Positions 52,125 through 60,212 of a DNA stretch of 61,600 nt are shown here, piece by piece. Under the pieces are notes generated by a model. That model was not told where the DNA came from and searched no databases. It saw only the letters and a program-made list of their open reading frames with translations. The stretch is from Bacteroidales bacterium UBA1184 (GTDB lineage Bacteria > Bacteroidota > Bacteroidia > Bacteroidales > ML635J-15): positions 1-61,600 of the forward strand of contig DBYO01000004.1 in NCBI GenBank assembly GCA_002310235.1, in the 5' to 3' direction. Within the stretch, counting starts at the first letter, position 1. The number at the start of each line of letters is the position of its first letter. The translations under genes and the position numbers were made by a program.

Positions 52125-53121
52125 CGCTTGAAAATTTTGAAAGGTTAACAGAATCGAGCTGATACAAAACTATTTGCAAAGGTTTGTCCGACATTTCCGA
52201 CACAATCATATCCTTGGCTTCAAGAATATCCTTCAGCGAAACTTCCTCGTGACGCACAAAGCATGGAGTCCAGTAGTCGTAGTACGAGTTGCGCTCCTTG
52301 TCCTTGTCTATTTCGTATTTGTTTTCCGAAATCTTGCTGAAACGTTTTGTATCTGAAAAATCGTAGCTGTCGTATTCGATGCCGAGCATATTCTTGTCAA
52401 CACCATAGGTTATATCCCACGAGAAGCAAGGCAAAGCAACAGACAAAGGCAAATCGTAGCCACCCAACTTTTTTGCGTACGGCTTTACATCCTTGATGTC
52501 GAGTATAGAATTGTCTGTTTCCCACTTTTTGATATCGCCGGTATTGTAACACATAAGTACGCCATAATCGGCTACAGGAGCCTCGTAGTCGAGCTGGAAC
52601 ATACGAACTGTGGTCGAAAGTCCTATGCCCTTGGGTTCGAGCATTGTTTTGAATTCCTTCATGAAGGCGAAATATTTATCGGCACTGCTTTCCGTCCAGT
52701 CGCAATCGATTTGTATTTCGCCGTACTTGACACCGTTGGCCGAGGCCATATCTTCGATACGGGCAAGCATCTTGTCCTTGAACTCCTCGTACTTGGCAAT
52801 CGCTTCCGACGAAATATAAACCGTAGGTACAATCTCGATGTCCTGCGGAACCTTGTCTATGAAAATCATCGTTCCGACAGGCATAATCTTTCCGTCCCAG
52901 TTTTCTACCACATCAAAGAACCTGACATACATCTTCGTGATGTTGTGTTCCTTCATAAAATTGCGTTCGTAGTCGTTCATCCGAAAAGTAGTGCGCCAGT
53001 AGTACACGGCATTGCCGTCAGGTGTATCAACAGCCTTTCCCTTACTCTTGCCGCATCCCGACAGAAAAATGCAGGCGACTGCTATCCCTATGCAAATTAG
53101 CCAGTTAAATCTTTTGTTCAT
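52099..53121 (-). CDS. Putative TIM-barrel lipoprotein (DUF3142/GH18-like)
   Basis: A 340-residue lipoprotein; the start at 53121 gives MNKRFNWLICIGIAVACIFLSGC. The rest alternates strands and helices like a TIM barrel. The segment YGEIQIDCDWTESSADKYFAFMKEF ends a strand with Asp-Cys-Asp, where GH18-like enzymes keep acidic catalytic residues, and VLMCYNTGDIKKW matches a later strand. This pattern recalls DUF3142, but that is inference. The gene overlaps the downstream 702-residue protein gene. Promoter box 27 nt upstream, back to back with the MoxR promoter. Confidence 0.78.
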   Translation of the reverse strand: MNKRFNWLICIGIAVACIFLSGCGKSKGKAVDTPDGNAVYYWRTTFRMNDYERNFMKEHNITKMYVRFFDVVENWDGKIMPVGTMIFIDKVPQDIEIVPTVYISSEAIAKYEEFKDKMLARIEDMASANGVKYGEIQIDCDWTESSADKYFAFMKEFKTMLEPKGIGLSTTVRMFQLDYEAPVADYGVLMCYNTGDIKKWETDNSILDIKDVKPYAKKLGGYDLPLSVALPCFSWDITYGVDKNMLGIEYDSYDFSDTKRFSKISENKYEIDKDKERNSYYDYWTPCFVRHEEVSLKDILEAKDMIVSEMSDKPLQIVLYQLDSVNLSKFSSDDVEKIYR

Positions 53122-53148
53122 GGTCAAAATATTCATTGTCAAACGAGA

Positions 53149-53156
53149 CAAAGATA
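53149..53156 (-). promoter_or_regulatory. -7 promoter box TATCTTTG of the TIM-barrel lipoprotein unit
   Basis: Lies 27 nt upstream of the chosen ATG at 53121 and excludes the longer frame start at 53193. Confidence 0.6.
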
Positions 53157-53218
53157 GACAAAAAAGATAATCTGTGAACCCTTGAATTTTCAAATTTTCA
53201 AATCATCAAATTATTTCT

Positions 53219-53226
53219 TACCTTTG
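53219..53226 (+). promoter_or_regulatory. -7 promoter box TACCTTTG of the MoxR gene
   Basis: Lies 19 nt upstream of the MoxR ATPase start. Confidence 0.65.
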
Positions 53227-53245
53227 CACCCTAAATTTTATCGGT

Positions 53246-54217
53246 ATGATTGAGTACAAGGACAATGTGGAGGCTGCAAATGCCTTAAGGTCGAAATATG
53301 ACGAGATGCTTGTCGAGATTGGCAAGAAGATTTACGGTCAGGATCAGGTTGTGAAGGAAGTGCTGATTTCGATTTTTAGCCGTGGACACTGCCTGCTGGT
53401 CGGTGTGCCTGGACTTGCAAAGACATTGCTGGTTAACACTATAGCCGAAGTTCTCGGCTTGAAGAACAAGCGTATCCAGTTTACTCCCGACCTTATGCCA
53501 TCGGACATCATCGGTAGCGAAATTCTTGGTGAAGACCGCCAGTTCAAGTTCATAAAGGGTCCGATTTTCGCCAACTTCATCCTTGCCGACGAAATCAACC
53601 GTACCCCTCCTAAGACTCAGGCCGCACTGCTCGAAGCCATGCAGGAACGCTCGGTAACCGCATCGGGTACAATATACAAGCTGGACGAACCATTCTTCGT
53701 TATGGCTACACAGAACCCGATTGAGCAGGAAGGTACTTATCCGTTGCCAGAAGCTCAGCTCGACCGTTTTATGTTCAACATAAATGTTGGCTACCCGAGC
53801 CTCGACGACGAAATCCGCATTGTGAAAAACACTACCGCCGACAAGAATTTCGAAATCAAGCAGATACTTAGTGCAGAGGAGATTATATATTTCCAGAACC
53901 TTATCCGCAAGATTCCAATCAACGACAATGTACTCGAATATGCTGTGCGCCTTGTCAACAAGACTCGTCCCGATTCGGAGATTGCACCCGAAATCACACG
54001 CAAGTTCATACATTGGGGTGCTGGTCCGCGTGCTTCGCAATACCTTGTCATAGGTGCAAAGACCGTAGCTGTTCTCGGCGGAAAATATTCTCCCGACATC
54101 GAAGATGTCCAGGCAGTTGCAAAGATTGTACTGCGCCACAGGGTTGTGAAGAACTACAAGGCCGAAGCCGAAGGTCTTTCAATCGAAGATATCATCGACG
54201 AACTTGTGAAAGACTAA
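53246..54217 (+). CDS. MoxR-family AAA+ ATPase
   Basis: A 323-residue MoxR ATPase. Walker A GVPGLAKT, Walker B FILADEINRTPPKTQAALLEAMQE, sensor 1 MATQNPIEQEGTYPLPEAQLDRF, and the C-terminal lid with GAGPRASQYL. MoxR proteins act as chaperones that insert metals or activate partner proteins with von Willebrand domains. Partner genes (DUF58, BatA/BatB) usually follow directly; here the next gene, 21 bp on, encodes an OstA-like protein. So the partner must be elsewhere or the ATPase has another client. Confidence 0.95.
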   Translation: MIEYKDNVEAANALRSKYDEMLVEIGKKIYGQDQVVKEVLISIFSRGHCLLVGVPGLAKTLLVNTIAEVLGLKNKRIQFTPDLMPSDIIGSEILGEDRQFKFIKGPIFANFILADEINRTPPKTQAALLEAMQERSVTASGTIYKLDEPFFVMATQNPIEQEGTYPLPEAQLDRFMFNINVGYPSLDDEIRIVKNTTADKNFEIKQILSAEEIIYFQNLIRKIPINDNVLEYAVRLVNKTRPDSEIAPEITRKFIHWGAGPRASQYLVIGAKTVAVLGGKYSPDIEDVQAVAKIVLRHRVVKNYKAEAEGLSIEDIIDELVKD

Positions 54218-54238
54218 GTTTTACCAAACTTACTGCAG

Positions 54239-55792
54239 ATGAAATTCCGTTTTGCGCTGACATTGATGCTCACTTTCGCGACTATGCTTGCATTGGCGCA
54301 GAAGAAAGTGGAGATTCTTCACGCAAACACCTTGGAATATAGCAAGAAGTCGGGCATCGAGGCGAAGCGTCTGCTAGGCGATGTGGTCTTTCGCCACGAC
54401 GAAATCTACATGTTCTGCGACTCAGCCTACTTCTACGACGAAACCAACTCAGTACAGGCATACAACAATGTGCGCTTCAAGCAAGGCGACACCATCCTGC
54501 TCATCGGCAAGTACGCCGAATACGACGGCGACATCCGCATGGCCAAGATGCGTGACTCGGTGATTATGCAGCACAACAAGTCGTACCTCATAACCGACTC
54601 GCTCGACTACGACCGCGACAAGAACCTCATCTACTACTTCGAGGGCGGACGAATGTACGACGGAGAAAACCGTCTGCGCAGCCAGTGGGGATATTACTAC
54701 ACTGAGACTTACGACTACTATGCCGTCGAGGGCGTCGTGCTGAAAAATCCAGATTATTCCATTACTAGCGATACGCTGAGGTACAACACCGAAACCGAAA
54801 TTGCCGACTTTTTCGGTCCTACCGAGATAGTTTCAGACTCGAACTACCTGTACTGCGAATACGGCCGCTACAACACAGTCACCGACGAGGCTAACCTTAC
54901 ACAAAATGCGTGGTTGCAATCGGGTAGCAACTATCTATACGGCGATAGCCTCTACTACGACCGCAAAATCCGTTACGGCGAAGGTTTCCGCAATGTGTCG
55001 ATAATCGACACTTCCAACAACATGATTGCCAGCGGAAACTACGGATATTTCTACGAGGAACCAGAAAAGGCATTCATGACCGACAGCACATTGCTAACCT
55101 ACATAATGGACGGTGATTCGTTATTCATTCACGCCGACACCATATTTATTACTACCGAGAAACAGGGCGACACATTGGATTTCAAGTTGATGCGGGCATT
55201 CCACAAGGTGCTGGCATTCAAATCGGACGGACAGGCACGCTGCGATTCCATAGCCTTCCACTCCAACGACTCCATAGCCGAGATGTTCTACAGTCCCATA
55301 ATGTGGAGCGACAATATGCAGGCCACCGCCGAATACATTTCGGTAAAGTTCGTGAACAAGGAGCCCGATTCGTTTGTGATGAAAAATTCGTCGTTCCTGT
55401 GCCAGCACATTGAGGACGACTACTACAACCAGATAAACTGCAAGAACATCAACGGCTACCTGAAGGATAAGAAGTTGTACCGCACCGACCTTTTTTCCGA
55501 CTGCCAGACCATATATTATATAGAGGACGAGAAAGAAAACGAATTTGTAGCGCAGAACAAGCTCCTAAGCAGCAATATGCGTGTATTCTACGAGGACAAG
55601 ACCATAAAGGACATTATGTTCTTCGAGAAGCCCGACGGCCTTGCCCTACCTATGGACCAGATAACCGACGACAAGTTGTTCCTCAAAAATTTCAAGTGGT
55701 TCGACAGCGTACGCCCCAAGGAGAAGAATGATATATTTGTGTGGAAGGAGATAGAAGGCTCACAGGAAAAGGAAAAAGAAAGAGCAGAATAA
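54239..55792 (+). CDS. OstA-like periplasmic protein (LptA/LptD-N superfamily)
   Basis: A 517-residue exported protein (signal to ALAQ, residue 21). The chain is a long ladder of about 20-residue beta repeats typical of the OstA fold: LLGDVVFRHDEIYMFCDSAYFYDETNSVQAYNNVRFKQGDT at residues 45-85 shows the pattern, with alternating Tyr/Asp-rich strands. In Proteobacteria the fold bridges lipopolysaccharide transport; the longer Bacteroidota version is assumed to take a similar role. The last 30 residues are charged (KEKERAE). Follows moxR by 21 bp. Confidence 0.9.
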   Translation: MKFRFALTLMLTFATMLALAQKKVEILHANTLEYSKKSGIEAKRLLGDVVFRHDEIYMFCDSAYFYDETNSVQAYNNVRFKQGDTILLIGKYAEYDGDIRMAKMRDSVIMQHNKSYLITDSLDYDRDKNLIYYFEGGRMYDGENRLRSQWGYYYTETYDYYAVEGVVLKNPDYSITSDTLRYNTETEIADFFGPTEIVSDSNYLYCEYGRYNTVTDEANLTQNAWLQSGSNYLYGDSLYYDRKIRYGEGFRNVSIIDTSNNMIASGNYGYFYEEPEKAFMTDSTLLTYIMDGDSLFIHADTIFITTEKQGDTLDFKLMRAFHKVLAFKSDGQARCDSIAFHSNDSIAEMFYSPIMWSDNMQATAEYISVKFVNKEPDSFVMKNSSFLCQHIEDDYYNQINCKNINGYLKDKKLYRTDLFSDCQTIYYIEDEKENEFVAQNKLLSSNMRVFYEDKTIKDIMFFEKPDGLALPMDQITDDKLFLKNFKWFDSVRPKEKNDIFVWKEIEGSQEKEKERAE

Positions 55793-56004
55793 AATCATAA
55801 AAAATATTTTGAATCAGAGAAATATTCAATGCATCCACGCACTTTGCAGAAAAATCAACTAATAATCAGCGCATTACAAAGAAAGAATCTTTTCCTGAAA
55901 AAATATGAACAAAATTTTGTGGATTAAAAAAATAGCAGTACTTTTGCAGTCCGATTTTTACGGAAAAGAAACTTAATTGTAAAACATAAAAATATTATAA
56001 GGCA
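55793..56004. other. Intergenic region with the rpmH promoter
   Basis: 212 bp of AT-rich sequence. The only element I can support is the TACTTTTG box near 55939; no terminator with a clear stem is seen for the OstA-like gene. Confidence 0.5.
55939..55946 (+). promoter_or_regulatory. -7 promoter box TACTTTTG of rpmH
   Basis: Exact TACTTTTG followed by GC, 58 nt upstream of rpmH; the same box as the other ribosomal protein operons here. Confidence 0.75.
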
Positions 56005-56166
56005 ATGAAAAGAACATTTCAACCTTCACAGAGAAAAAGAAGAAACAAACACGGTTTCAGAGAAAGAATGTCAACCGTTGAAGGACGCAAAGTTTTGGCA
56101 AGAAGAAGAGCTAAGGGAAGAAAGAAACTCACAGTTTCTGACGAACCAAGACACAAAAGAAGATAG
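56005..56166 (+). CDS. rpmH: 50S ribosomal protein bL34
   Basis: A 53-residue, highly basic bL34. It starts MKRTFQPSQRKRRNKHGFRER and continues MSTVEGRKVLARRRAKGRKKL, matching the whole family. A short tail TVSDEPRHKRR makes it longer than the 46-residue E. coli protein. Its usual partners rnpA and dnaA are absent, which is normal in this phylum; a flippase gene follows 96 bp later. Confidence 0.97.
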   Translation: MKRTFQPSQRKRRNKHGFRERMSTVEGRKVLARRRAKGRKKLTVSDEPRHKRR

Positions 56167-56262
56167 TAATAATAGTTTTATTGTTTTTTGTCGAGCATAA
56201 TTATCCATTCAGTTGGGTGATTGTGTTCTTTTTTGCATATACTCAAAGTATTGGAATAGATT

Positions 56263-57777
56263 ATGGGAAATCTGAAGAAGCTAGTCGGCGACACCGCCAT
56301 CTACGGGCTTAGCAGCATAATAGGACGGTTTCTAAACTACCTGCTCGTTCCGCTATACACATATAAAATTACAGCAGAATCGGGAGGTTACGGAATTGTA
56401 ACTAATATATACGCATATACAGCCCTTATTCTTATAATTCTCACCTTCGGCATGGAAACGACCTTCTTCCGTTTCGCCAACAAGGAAGGTGTGAATCCGC
56501 TAAAGGCGTTCTCTACTTCGCTGATTTCTGTAGGTGTTGTTGCTCTTGCTTTTATTGCATTATGCTCGGCTTGTCTGCCCTGGATTTCCAATGCGCTTGG
56601 CTATGCCGACCATCCCGAATACATCGAGATGATGGCGATTGTGGTGGCAATAGATGCATTCCAGGCAATACTGTTCGCCTACCTACGTTACCAGAAGCGA
56701 CCAATAAAGTTTGCATTCCTGAAACTGCTGTTCATATTTCTCAATATAGGTATGAACCTCTTCATATTCCTGCTTGCACCCAAAATGTGCGAATGGTGTC
56801 CGTCGCTTATGGGATGGTACAGTCCAAGCTATCAGGTAGGATACATTTTCGTAGTTAACCTAATATGTACTTCGCTGATTACCTTTGGATTCCTGCCCGA
56901 ACTAAAAGCCCTGCGCAATGGTTTCGACAGAAGCCTGATGAAAGAAATGTGGAAATACACCTGGCCATTGCTGATTTTTGGAATCATAGGCATAATGAAC
57001 CAGGTTGCCGACAAGATTTGTTACCGCTTCATAGTTCCCGGACAAGAAGGAGAAACCCAACTTGGTATTTATGGCGCTTGTGTGAAGATTGCAATGATTA
57101 TGGCGATGATAACACAGGCTTTCCGCTACGCATACGAGCCGTTTGTTTTTGGCGAAAATCGTGAGGAAGCCAAGAAAAGCAAGGAAATGCAGGCAAAGGT
57201 TATGAAATACTTTGTCATCTTTACACTTTTGGCCTTTGTAGCAGTAATGTCGTACATCGATGTACTGAAGTTCATCATCAGCAGCGACTACTGGGAAGGA
57301 CTTGACGCCGTTCCGATTGTGATGATGGCGGAAATTTTCATGGGAATTTATTTCAACCTGTCGTTCTGGTACAAACTTACCGACCAGACCTACTGGGGAG
57401 CAATAATTTCGGCAATCGGATGCGCCGTACTGCTGGCAATCAACTTCCTGCTTGTACCGCAAATCGGTTACATGGCTTGCGCTTGGGGCGGATTTGCCGG
57501 TTACGGAATATGCATGGTGCTTTCGTACTTGATCGGACGGAAGAAAAATCCTGTACCTTACAAACTTATGCCGATATTCGGATATTTTGCACTGGCAGTT
57601 GGAATATTCCTTGCCGAAAAGTATATGAGAGAGTTCCTGTATCCCGAAAGCACAGTTATTGCAATAATTGTCAACACGGTGATGATGATTCTGTATCTTG
57701 CAGTTGTAATGTACAACGAACGAGTGCTGGTAAAGCAGGTAGTCTCTGGTGTAAAACGAAAATTATTAAAACGATAA
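56263..57777 (+). CDS. Polysaccharide flippase (MOP superfamily, Wzx-like)
   Basis: A 504-residue membrane protein with about 14 hydrophobic helices. The start GNLKKLVGDTAIYGLSSIIGRFLNYLLVPLYT in key residues (GDTAIYGLSS, RFLNYLLVPLYT) is the typical polysaccharide-flippase N-terminus. It should move a lipid-linked glycan across the inner membrane. The substrate is not predictable; no glycosyltransferase genes are near. It is followed 4 bp later by dut, a pairing seen in other Bacteroidota, probably for reasons of co-transcription and not function. Confidence 0.92.
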   Translation: MGNLKKLVGDTAIYGLSSIIGRFLNYLLVPLYTYKITAESGGYGIVTNIYAYTALILIILTFGMETTFFRFANKEGVNPLKAFSTSLISVGVVALAFIALCSACLPWISNALGYADHPEYIEMMAIVVAIDAFQAILFAYLRYQKRPIKFAFLKLLFIFLNIGMNLFIFLLAPKMCEWCPSLMGWYSPSYQVGYIFVVNLICTSLITFGFLPELKALRNGFDRSLMKEMWKYTWPLLIFGIIGIMNQVADKICYRFIVPGQEGETQLGIYGACVKIAMIMAMITQAFRYAYEPFVFGENREEAKKSKEMQAKVMKYFVIFTLLAFVAVMSYIDVLKFIISSDYWEGLDAVPIVMMAEIFMGIYFNLSFWYKLTDQTYWGAIISAIGCAVLLAINFLLVPQIGYMACAWGGFAGYGICMVLSYLIGRKKNPVPYKLMPIFGYFALAVGIFLAEKYMREFLYPESTVIAIIVNTVMMILYLAVVMYNERVLVKQVVSGVKRKLLKR

Positions 57778-57781
57778 TACA

Positions 57782-58216
57782 ATGAAAATTAGAATAGTAA
57801 ACAAATCCACAAATGCTTTGCCACAGTATGCAACCTCGCAGTCGGCAGGCATCGACCTTCGTGCAAACCTTGCAGAACCGGTTGTTCTAAAGCCGATGGA
57901 GCGCAAACTTATTCCGACAGGACTTTTCATCGAACTTCCCGAAGGTTACGAAGCACAGATTCGTCCACGCAGCGGTCTTGCTCTTAAACACGGAATCACT
58001 GTTCTCAACACTCCCGGCACAATCGATGCCGACTACCGTGGAGAAATAGGTGTAATCCTCATCAACCTCTCGACCGAAGATTTCAAGATTGAGCACGGCG
58101 AACGCATTTGCCAGATGGTTATAGCCCGTCACGAGCAAGCCGAATGGATTCAGGTTGAAGAGCTCAACGAAACCGAACGCGGAGCCGGCGGATTCGGCCA
58201 TACTGGTAAAAAATAA
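57782..58216 (+). CDS. dut: dUTP diphosphatase
   Basis: A 144-residue trimeric dUTPase that removes dUTP and supplies dUMP. All five motifs are visible: SAGIDLRAN, RPRSGLALKHG, NTPGTIDADYRGE (catalytic Asp), GERICQMV and the flexible tail ERGAGGFGHTG. Length and motif spacing are standard. It ends at a strong bidirectional terminator. Confidence 0.97.
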   Translation: MKIRIVNKSTNALPQYATSQSAGIDLRANLAEPVVLKPMERKLIPTGLFIELPEGYEAQIRPRSGLALKHGITVLNTPGTIDADYRGEIGVILINLSTEDFKIEHGERICQMVIARHEQAEWIQVEELNETERGAGGFGHTGKK

Positions 58217-58250
58217 AAATGGGCGAAAATATTTTCGCCCATTTTTATTT
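58211..58250. terminator. Bidirectional terminator after dut
   Basis: Perfect ten-base arms GGGCGAAAAT and ATTTTCGCCC without spacer, flanked by A-rich and T-rich runs on both strands. It serves dut (plus) and the small lipoprotein gene (minus). Confidence 0.9.
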
Positions 58251-58265
58251 CGTTTTAACTACAGC

Positions 58266-58712
58266 CTAGAACAATCCGAGAATTGTGCTAAGTGCATTTG
58301 CTGCAGTCGTCAGTGTTGTTGCACTCGACGATGTGTTGATGTTCGACAACGCGTTCGATGAAGTTACCAAACCGTCATAAACATTCGAAGCGTTAGTTTC
58401 GGTAAGAAGACCAGCGCCACCAAGAAGCATACCTGCTATGTACGACTTGCGGTAGTTTGAATCCTTGCTATTCTGCTTCAAACCCGAAATGCTTGTTGAC
58501 AAAGCGATAGCGTTGGTAAGAACAGAAGCATCGTTCATGTTAATCTTGTTGCCTGCAGCCTTGTATGACCTGTAAAGGTTTGCAAGTGATGAACCGCATG
58601 AAGTTCCGGCAGTCTTTGCAACTGAATCTGATGATGCAACATTCGACATCGAACTGCATGAAGCAAAAGCAAATGCAACTGCTAAAATCATAAAGAATAC
58701 ACTCTTTTTCAT
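58266..58712 (-). CDS. Small Ser/Ala-rich lipoprotein
   Basis: A 148-residue lipoprotein; the start at 58712 gives MKKSVFFMILAVAFAFASC. The mature protein is low in charge, rich in Ser, Ala, Asn and Thr. It has a Cys at about 39, a helix SLANLYRSYKAAGNKINMNDASVLTNAIALS and a glycine patch YIAGMLLGGAGLL, so it may insert into or lie on the outer membrane. No family known to me. Promoter box TATTTTTG lies 40 nt upstream. Confidence 0.78.
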   Translation of the reverse strand: MKKSVFFMILAVAFAFASCSSMSNVASSDSVAKTAGTSCGSSLANLYRSYKAAGNKINMNDASVLTNAIALSTSISGLKQNSKDSNYRKSYIAGMLLGGAGLLTETNASNVYDGLVTSSNALSNINTSSSATTLTTAANALSTILGLF

Positions 58713-58752
58713 CTTATAACAATTTAAAATTTTACATACTTTTTTCACATTG

Positions 58753-58760
58753 CAAAAATA
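58753..58760 (-). promoter_or_regulatory. -7 promoter box TATTTTTG of the small lipoprotein
   Basis: Lies 40 nt upstream of the start at 58712. Confidence 0.55.
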
Positions 58761-58790
58761 ATCTTTTCATTGAAATACAAAACAAAAAAA

Positions 58791-59426
58791 TTATTTTAAT
58801 GCTTCTGTATAATACATCTCGCATTGTTCCACACTAACACCTATCTGCGTTATTATGTCGTTTACAAGATCGCAGACGAAGAGCGAATGCGTGTCGAAAA
58901 TGAACATGTTGGCGTATTTTGTTACGTTGCTTTTTTGGATATCTATCGTGTAGTCCATTGTCTGAGTGGCATATTCGAGCGAAAGTTCGTCCTTCGAGAA
59001 TACAAACAGCCCGAATTCGTGGAAACTTCCGTAAAAACCGTTTGCCACCTTGCACACCTTGCTTTCTATTATGCGCTTGAGCGGAATTGCCAGCGACCAG
59101 AATTCTTCTTCGACCTTACCCATCAGTCTGCGATGGATACCGTAGCTGTAGCCGTAACGCCTGATGCGTTCGATGTCGCTGTCGGAAATATCGTCGGCAC
59201 CAGCCATGTCGCTGATGAGCGAGATTGCATCGTCGCGGCCAGTTACCATTGCACGGGTAACTTCAATACCGATGCCAGACTCATTGTCCTGCAGGTCGGG
59301 ACGGTCGCGGTTGACGAGGTTTTCGTACTTGTCGCCGAGCAAATCAACAAGCACGATCTTGGCATACCTTTCGAAAAAAGTGGTGTCGAACTTTGGCAAA
59401 AGCGATATGATTTTTGTTTCGTTCAT
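58791..59426 (-). CDS. Unknown soluble protein, possible PD-(D/E)XK-like fold
   Basis: A 211-residue protein with no signal peptide. The start at 59426 is set by a TATCTTTG box 7 nt upstream; a longer frame to 59525 reads through the promoter. The segment NRDRPDLQDNESGIGIEVTRAM has the Pro-Asp then Glu-x-x layout of restriction-like nucleases, but the final Lys is Thr here. Later parts (FWSLAIPLKRIIESKV, FGLFVFSKDELSLEYA, MFIFDTHSLFVCDL) alternate strands and helices. I do not recognise the family. Confidence 0.72.
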   Translation of the reverse strand: MNETKIISLLPKFDTTFFERYAKIVLVDLLGDKYENLVNRDRPDLQDNESGIGIEVTRAMVTGRDDAISLISDMAGADDISDSDIERIRRYGYSYGIHRRLMGKVEEEFWSLAIPLKRIIESKVCKVANGFYGSFHEFGLFVFSKDELSLEYATQTMDYTIDIQKSNVTKYANMFIFDTHSLFVCDLVNDIITQIGVSVEQCEMYYTEALK

Positions 59427-59433
59427 AGGACGG

Positions 59434-59441
59434 CAAAGATA
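59434..59441 (-). promoter_or_regulatory. -7 promoter box TATCTTTG, 7 nt from the start codon
   Basis: Close spacing predicts a leaderless or nearly leaderless message for the 211-residue protein. Confidence 0.6.
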
Positions 59442-59534
59442 AAGATTATTTGCGATTTTATAATTACGATTTATAATTGATGGGGAACTTAAAATTTCCT
59501 TAAATTTATTATTGCAAAAAAGCATTTATTAATC

Positions 59535-59542
59535 TATTTTTG
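59535..59542 (+). promoter_or_regulatory. -7 promoter box TATTTTTG of the RseC-like gene
   Basis: Lies 25 nt upstream of the start at 59568. Confidence 0.55.
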
Positions 59543-59567
59543 CAATCGTTATTATTGCATTTGTAAA

Positions 59568-59990
59568 ATGCCCGAATCGGCAGAAATATCGCACAAGGGA
59601 ACAGTGAAGTCAATCGCTGGCAGTACAGCCATCGTTGAGATTATGGTGTCGTCGGCTTGCGCCACCTGCAAAGCTACATCGTTCTGCGGATCAAGCGAAT
59701 CGGGCAGCAGAGTCGTCGAGGCCCAGCTTATGCAAGGACAGGAAATTTCCGTAGGCGACGAGGTAAATGTAAAGATGACGCAGACGATGGGCACCAAGGC
59801 CGTGCTTATCGGCTATGCGCTTCCGTTTGTGGTAGTAATGATTGGACTTTTTGTACTGATTGGCGTCGGCGTGAACGAAGGAATCGCCGCTCTTGTGTCG
59901 CTGGTTCTGCTCACGGCATACTACGTGGTGCTGTATCTGATGAGGGACAGAATAAAGAGGGTGTTTAACTTTAGAATTGAGAAATTGTAA
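59568..59990 (+). CDS. RseC/SoxR-reducing-system-like membrane protein
   Basis: A 140-residue RseC-family protein. An N-terminal soluble domain with the Cys cluster SSACATCKATSFCG (three Cys within about ten residues) is followed by two transmembrane helices (VLIGYALPFVVVMIGLFVLI and IAALVSLVLLTAYYVVLYLM). In Bacteroidota RseC normally opens the rnfBCDGEA operon for the Na-pumping ferredoxin:NAD oxidoreductase. Here it stands alone: the next gene encodes a surface protein after 222 bp. Confidence 0.9.
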   Translation: MPESAEISHKGTVKSIAGSTAIVEIMVSSACATCKATSFCGSSESGSRVVEAQLMQGQEISVGDEVNVKMTQTMGTKAVLIGYALPFVVVMIGLFVLIGVGVNEGIAALVSLVLLTAYYVVLYLMRDRIKRVFNFRIEKL

Positions 59991-60172
59991 GTTTTATATA
60001 CGAGCAAGATAATAGAACGACAAACAACCATTTTCGGCAGCAAAAATCAACTTCTAATCCTACAATTATTAGTAAAATTTTGAAAATGTTGGCGCAATAT
60101 ATTGGGCATCAACATGTTGTGTTATTGTTTACAAAAACAACAACAAATGCGTATGTTATAATTAAAATTGTA

Positions 60173-60180
60173 TATCTTTG
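60173..60180 (+). promoter_or_regulatory. -7 promoter box TATCTTTG of the GLUG-repeat gene
   Basis: Lies 32 nt upstream of the start at 60213. Confidence 0.65.
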
Positions 60181-60212
60181 TAGTATTGTGTCATGATAAA
60201 AATCATAGTATT

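Noticed and set aside
53285..54139. 284-codon open frame on the minus strand
   Set aside because: Antisense shadow of the MoxR ATPase gene.
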